This document shows, piece by piece, positions 63,752-64,000 of a stretch of 64,000 nucleotides of DNA. The notes below the pieces were generated by a model. The model saw only the letters and a program-made list of their open reading frames with translations. It did not search any database and had not been told where the DNA came from. This stretch comes from Nansenia antarctica. Taxonomy: Eukaryota; Chordata; Actinopteri; Argentiniformes; Microstomatidae. Location of the stretch: positions 76,699,529 through 76,763,528 of the forward strand of contig OZ022341.1 of NCBI GenBank assembly GCA_963989245.1, written 5' to 3'. Position numbers and translations under genes: made by a program. Numbering within the stretch: the first letter of the stretch is position 1; every line of letters starts with the position of its first letter.

Positions 63752-64000
63752 ACTACTCAAAGCCCTCGAAACAGGCCAATTTATTTGATTGATATGTTGT
63801 TTGCTTTGCTATATCAGAGTATGTTTCTCCTAGTCAGATGAGATGAGACGAGATGGACAAGCAGAAGATGGATGTAAAGCCTGTGTGTTTGACCGTCCTG
63901 TGTTGGTCTCGTACCGTGCTGTGTAGATGAACTCCACCAGCAGCTCAATGATCTCCGGCTCAGCACTCTTCAGCTCCACCTCATGAGAGGTCGACTCCAG
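49662..64000 (-). CDS. klhl7: Kelch-like protein 7 (10 exons, 5' end outside window)
   Basis: Substrate adaptor of a Cullin-3 RING ubiquitin ligase: BTB binds CUL3 and dimerises, BACK orients it, and the kelch propeller binds substrate. Exons at 63915-64000 (BTB end), 63589-63713, 60666-60841, 60332-60506 (BACK), 58828-58961, 58068-58317, 57445-57646, 50382-50479, 49924-50134 and 49662-49743 (kelch) join in one frame with GT-AG sites and end ...TCEAN-stop. Phrases such as SGMRYHLLSPEDREEL, RIALFGGSQ, SWTDIRCPFEKR and GGLDSVEYYDI match vertebrate KLHL7 closely. Odd points: a 14-residue internal duplication in the exon at 49924-50134, loss of a few residues in kelch loops, and a 6.9-kb intron full of nested transposons. 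Functional status looks good. Confidence 0.93.
49744..49923 (-). repeat. KLHL7 last intron, almost all (CA)n/(TG)n
   Basis: The 180-base intron consists mostly of dinucleotide runs (plus-strand ac at 49750-49798 and 49847-49920). Sense-strand GT runs touch both splice sites. Confidence 0.85.
49924..50134 (-). CDS. klhl7: KLHL7 kelch exon with 42-bp internal duplication
   Basis: Acceptor gtgtag|GG, donor ACAG|gtaggg. Reads GGLDSVEYYDISSNEWCAAR... then VKCAAVGGVIYVLAGFQ. The block encoding WCAAR(A/P)IPWRG(V/L) occurs twice in tandem (42-base unit with few differences), adding 14 residues in frame to a kelch loop. Confidence 0.88.
50382..50479 (-). CDS. klhl7: KLHL7 kelch exon
   Basis: Acceptor ctctgcag|A, donor CTGG|gtactg. 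Reads WRELCGMREARKNHSLVFVN then RIYAVGGQSEL. It is preceded on the sense strand by a ~270-base pyrimidine tract. Confidence 0.9.
50486..50759 (+). repeat. Purine tract (GGGAGGAGGGA)n against a splice acceptor
   Basis: About 270 bases of g and a with many G-runs of 4-12, suited to G-quadruplex or triplex DNA. On the gene's sense strand it is an extreme polypyrimidine tract ending at the acceptor of the 50382-50479 exon. Confidence 0.85.
50965..51620 (+). mobile_element. R2-like (restriction-like endonuclease) LINE, 5'-truncated
   Basis: The frame to 51539 carries HITNGCNAYKHLYIARHDRIV (C-x-H-type finger with RHD) and PDVVFVDTSHKEVLIVEVGC (PD...E nuclease core), the C-terminal layout of R2/NeSL/R4-type elements. 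The 3' end is 'aaataaagtattcaaa'. The ~96 bases on each side (50867-50964, 51621-51716) are direct copies, which I read as its target duplication. Confidence 0.7.
52088..52975 (+). mobile_element. L1-type LINE 3' fragment
   Basis: The frame 52119-52598 has CSKCKEKNGTYIHCFWRC and LLVLARRCILFNWIMEKPPT, an L1-clade ORF2 C-terminus. The 3' end is an A/T-rich (ata)n tail. 'aatatagactaccc' flanks both sides (52073-52086, 52980-52993) as its target duplication inside the foldback left arm. Confidence 0.65.
53110..53317 (+). mobile_element. LINE 3' UTR remnant
   Basis: 'gtacagcacagtgttttatt' to 'caataaagaccattcattca', the tail shared with the LINEs at 24660, 46490, 54490 and 62560. Confidence 0.65.
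53430..54793 (+). mobile_element. Rex1/CR1-type LINE, RT and 3' UTR, frameshifted
   Basis: Reverse-transcriptase motifs LLFVDFSSAFNTILPDRL, GSPQGCVLSPILYNLYTYDF and KFADDTTVVG are in one frame to ~53800. A G-run at 53790-53798 shifts the frame, and DEVEQLSKLC, NNLLLNQSKTQEIIVDFRRK, LRFLGVHIQDDLSW and FYPRAIQALNTAKT follow to a stop at 54441-54443. The 3' UTR ends in (attc)n. 5'-truncated at the start of RT. Confidence 0.8.
55312..56897 (-). mobile_element. hAT element with decayed transposase
   Basis: Ends 'agggcttaaagt' and 'actttaagccct'. Flanks ctactttc / gtactttc form a near-perfect 8-bp duplication within the foldback right arm. The minus strand encodes transposase pieces (56355-56047: TFSINIDEATNLNMDKILNV...; 56587-56318: FIFNGRPYLRAKDPSVRIAE) in two frames. 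A second MITE (55557-56051) is nested inside. Confidence 0.65.
55557..56051. mobile_element. hAT-type MITE nested in the hAT element
   Basis: Inverted ends 'ttagtgttgttccgatacc' and 'ggtatcggaacaacactaa', with internal (gataccgatacc)n near both ends. Flanks cactatca / cactataa differ at one position, a plausible 8-bp duplication. Confidence 0.7.
56965..57440 (+). repeat. (tgtgtctatgtgtacg)n minisatellite
   Basis: About 27 units of 14-18 bases. The three long open frames through it are products of the repeat. It begins 5 bases beyond the donor of the KLHL7 exon at 57445. Confidence 0.9.
57445..57646 (-). CDS. klhl7: KLHL7 kelch exon
   Basis: Acceptor gtgtag|GC after a (tg)n run, donor GAACA|gtgaga. 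Reads SSALDLFECYDTRTESW... and GLVYVCGGSLGNNFSGRVL. Confidence 0.9.
57866..58045 (+). repeat. (ctccccaccctggtcctc)n minisatellite
   Basis: C-rich array of ~15-18-base units lying ~25 bases beyond the donor of the next exon. On the sense strand it gives many GGG runs, which can act as intronic splicing enhancers. Confidence 0.8.
58068..58317 (-). CDS. klhl7: KLHL7 kelch exon
   Basis: Acceptor gtctccag|G, donor GTGG|gtgagt. Reads DYSWTDIRCPFEKRWGATAV..., VVYILGGFQ and RDSLAACTMQGKIYTSGG. Two kelch blades. Confidence 0.92.
58380..58627 (-). mobile_element. tRNA-derived SINE
   Basis: Minus strand: 'ggcggctgtggtgcaggaag' gives an A-box (tggtgcaggaagtagagc), and 'tggttcgagccccgg' gives a B-box, about 50 bases apart. 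Then a tRNA-unrelated body follows to 'cgccttattccaaagcgc...'. Polymerase III promoter boxes are intact-looking. It is not a tRNA gene. Confidence 0.6.
58628..58827. other. KLHL7 intron, residual
   Basis: (aac)n at 58631-58650 and (gt)n at 58798-58824, directly beyond the donor of the next exon (sense (AC)n). Confidence 0.7.
58828..58961 (-). CDS. klhl7: KLHL7 exon: end of BACK, first kelch strand
   Basis: Acceptor gtgtgtag|GT, donor AAG|gtacac. Reads SGMRYHLLSPEDREELGESS... RIALFGGSQFCRYFNPK. Three residues before CRYF are missing relative to the mammalian protein. Confidence 0.92.
59266..59781 (-). pseudogene. BED-type hAT transposase, N-terminal fragment
   Basis: MASASNVGEL..., then a BED zinc finger: FKSHVWEHFGF aromatic part, CRHC, and HLTRHHPG. 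The ZBED/hAT-type linker (SIGKFIAADMRPYSVVENGGF) follows to YKIPSRPHFS. The catalytic and dimerisation parts are deleted. The element could be mobilised only in trans. Confidence 0.75.
59997..60100 (-). mobile_element. LINE 3' tail inserted in the hAT element
   Basis: 'aatgaatggtctttattgtc' and 'ggtaccaaacaacgaaattt' are the reverse complement of the LINE tails at 24660 and 54490, followed by an a-rich run at 60085-60114. It marks a later, heavily 5'-truncated insertion. Confidence 0.65.
60332..60506 (-). CDS. klhl7: KLHL7 BACK-domain exon
   Basis: Acceptor gtgtgtag|AT, donor AACA|gtgagt. Reads IYDAAVRWLKYD..., VRFPLVSKAFLSKTVQAEPL and IQDNPDCLEMVN. Confidence 0.92.
60666..60841 (-). CDS. 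klhl7: KLHL7 BACK-domain exon
   Basis: Acceptor tctctcctgcag|GT, donor CAG|gtacac. Reads GISSLVECLDCPELKAAADD... FTEAYKLDEFLQLDV... TLTVRAEDQ. Its acceptor and first bases are copied through the adjoining minisatellite. Confidence 0.92.
60842..61274 (-). repeat. Minisatellite of splice-acceptor copies (27/33 bp, 14 units)
   Basis: Fourteen units, nine of 33 and five of 27 bases, from the true KLHL7 acceptor outward. Each sense-strand unit reads ...tctct(ctct)cctgcag|GT(A/G)TCTCTAGTT..., i.e. a pyrimidine tract, an AG and an exon-like start. Three units have ctgtag instead of ctgcag. The array is open in the KLHL7 frame (SSSSGLSPAG(I/V) units). Confidence 0.85.
61285..62898 (+). mobile_element. 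Rex1/CR1-type LINE with the RT core deleted
   Basis: 61300-61400 encodes the endonuclease phrase RPTYLPREFNAVYITAVYIAP, then a frameshift leads to IIVGDFNHADLK (61442 on), SDHVSILLIPAY, the linker, KASGPDGVLGRVLRDCADQL and PPCLKTSTIIPVPKK. The frame then jumps straight to FYPRAIQALNTAKT-stop (62474-62476), so the catalytic FADD region is missing. The 3' UTR ends in (attc)n. 5'-truncated. It lies antisense in a KLHL7 intron. Confidence 0.8.
62897..63562 (+). repeat. 20-bp minisatellite, about 33 copies
   Basis: Perfect 20-base period of 'gaccttaggtagtggttata' with variants gacctc, gagctc, gagctt and gagcttg. The array ends ~27 bases from the donor of the KLHL7 exon at 63589. No spacers, so not CRISPR-like. 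Confidence 0.95.
63589..63713 (-). CDS. klhl7: KLHL7 exon: end of BTB, start of BACK
   Basis: Acceptor gtgtgtcag|GA after a (gt)n run, donor CTGG|gtaaga. Reads RISVNRSNVQSLLEAANLYQ... MCVEFLKEQIDATNCLG. Confidence 0.92.
63714..63914 (-). other. KLHL7 intron
   Basis: 200 bases, with (ac)n at 63716-63748 on the plus strand, directly next to the acceptor. Confidence 0.8.
63915..64000 (-). CDS. klhl7: KLHL7 BTB exon, cut by the window edge
   Basis: Reads LESTSHEVELKSAEPEIIEL... VEFIYTA to donor CG|gtacga. The upstream BTB part, start codon and promoter lie beyond base 64000. Confidence 0.9.

Overview
The window is vertebrate nuclear DNA, almost certainly from a teleost fish. It has intron-bearing genes with GT-AG splice sites, very abundant (TG)n/(CA)n microsatellites, minisatellites, and a fish-type mixture of LINEs, hAT and Tc1-like relics, MITEs and a young endogenous retrovirus (ERV). 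No bacterial or organellar features are present. The species cannot be named from the sequence alone.

Layout. 1-4.3 kb: an unidentified gag-like ORF facing a small candidate exon, a hairpin (foldback) transposon and a hAT fragment. 4.3-16.95 kb: a complete minus-strand gammaretrovirus-like ERV. Its two 470-bp LTRs look identical, and it has a 4-bp target duplication (AGAG), a tRNA-Arg(CCU) primer-binding site, a strong splice donor, open gag, pol and env frames, and a UAG between gag and pol in the same frame. Pol carries an extra region between protease and reverse transcriptase with two H-x-T motifs. The long leader carries a 46-bp tandem array of CTCF-like motifs. 18.1 kb: the last exon of an unidentified plus-strand gene. 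20.1-21.7 kb: a bloodthirsty/TRIM39-like RING-B-box-B30.2 E3 ligase. 22.4-35 kb: mostly repeats, including a MITE with an internal minisatellite, LINE tails, Tc1-like relics and a degraded transposase-like gene with its own GC-box promoter.

36.0-40.5 kb (minus): a SAM-domain (SAMD3-like) gene whose exon block is tandemly duplicated. All internal exons are phase 1-1, so the duplication stays in frame and creates a chimeric exon. 41.05-45.76 kb: a nearly full-length Jockey/I-like LINE, with its empty site preserved in a paralogous repeat at 23.97 kb. 48.3-49.2 kb: an L1-type fragment.

49.66-64.0 kb (minus): ten exons of KLHL7, the BTB-BACK-kelch substrate adaptor of Cullin-3 ubiquitin ligase, from the end of the BTB domain to the stop codon. 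Its introns hold nested mobile elements: an R2-like LINE with a target duplication of about 96 bp, a large foldback element interrupted by L1, LINE and hAT insertions, a hAT element with a perfect 8-bp duplication, a tRNA-derived SINE, and an internally deleted LINE. Minisatellites lie against exons, and one array of 14 units copies a KLHL7 splice acceptor in 27- or 33-bp steps.

The host genes (TRIM, SAM-domain gene, KLHL7) show no evident joint pathway, although TRIM and KLHL7 both act in ubiquitin ligation. The strongest candidates for new biology are the 2H-phosphoesterase-like motif pair in the ERV Pol, the CTCF-like array in the ERV leader, the splice-acceptor minisatellite in KLHL7 and the in-frame exon-block duplication of the SAM gene.
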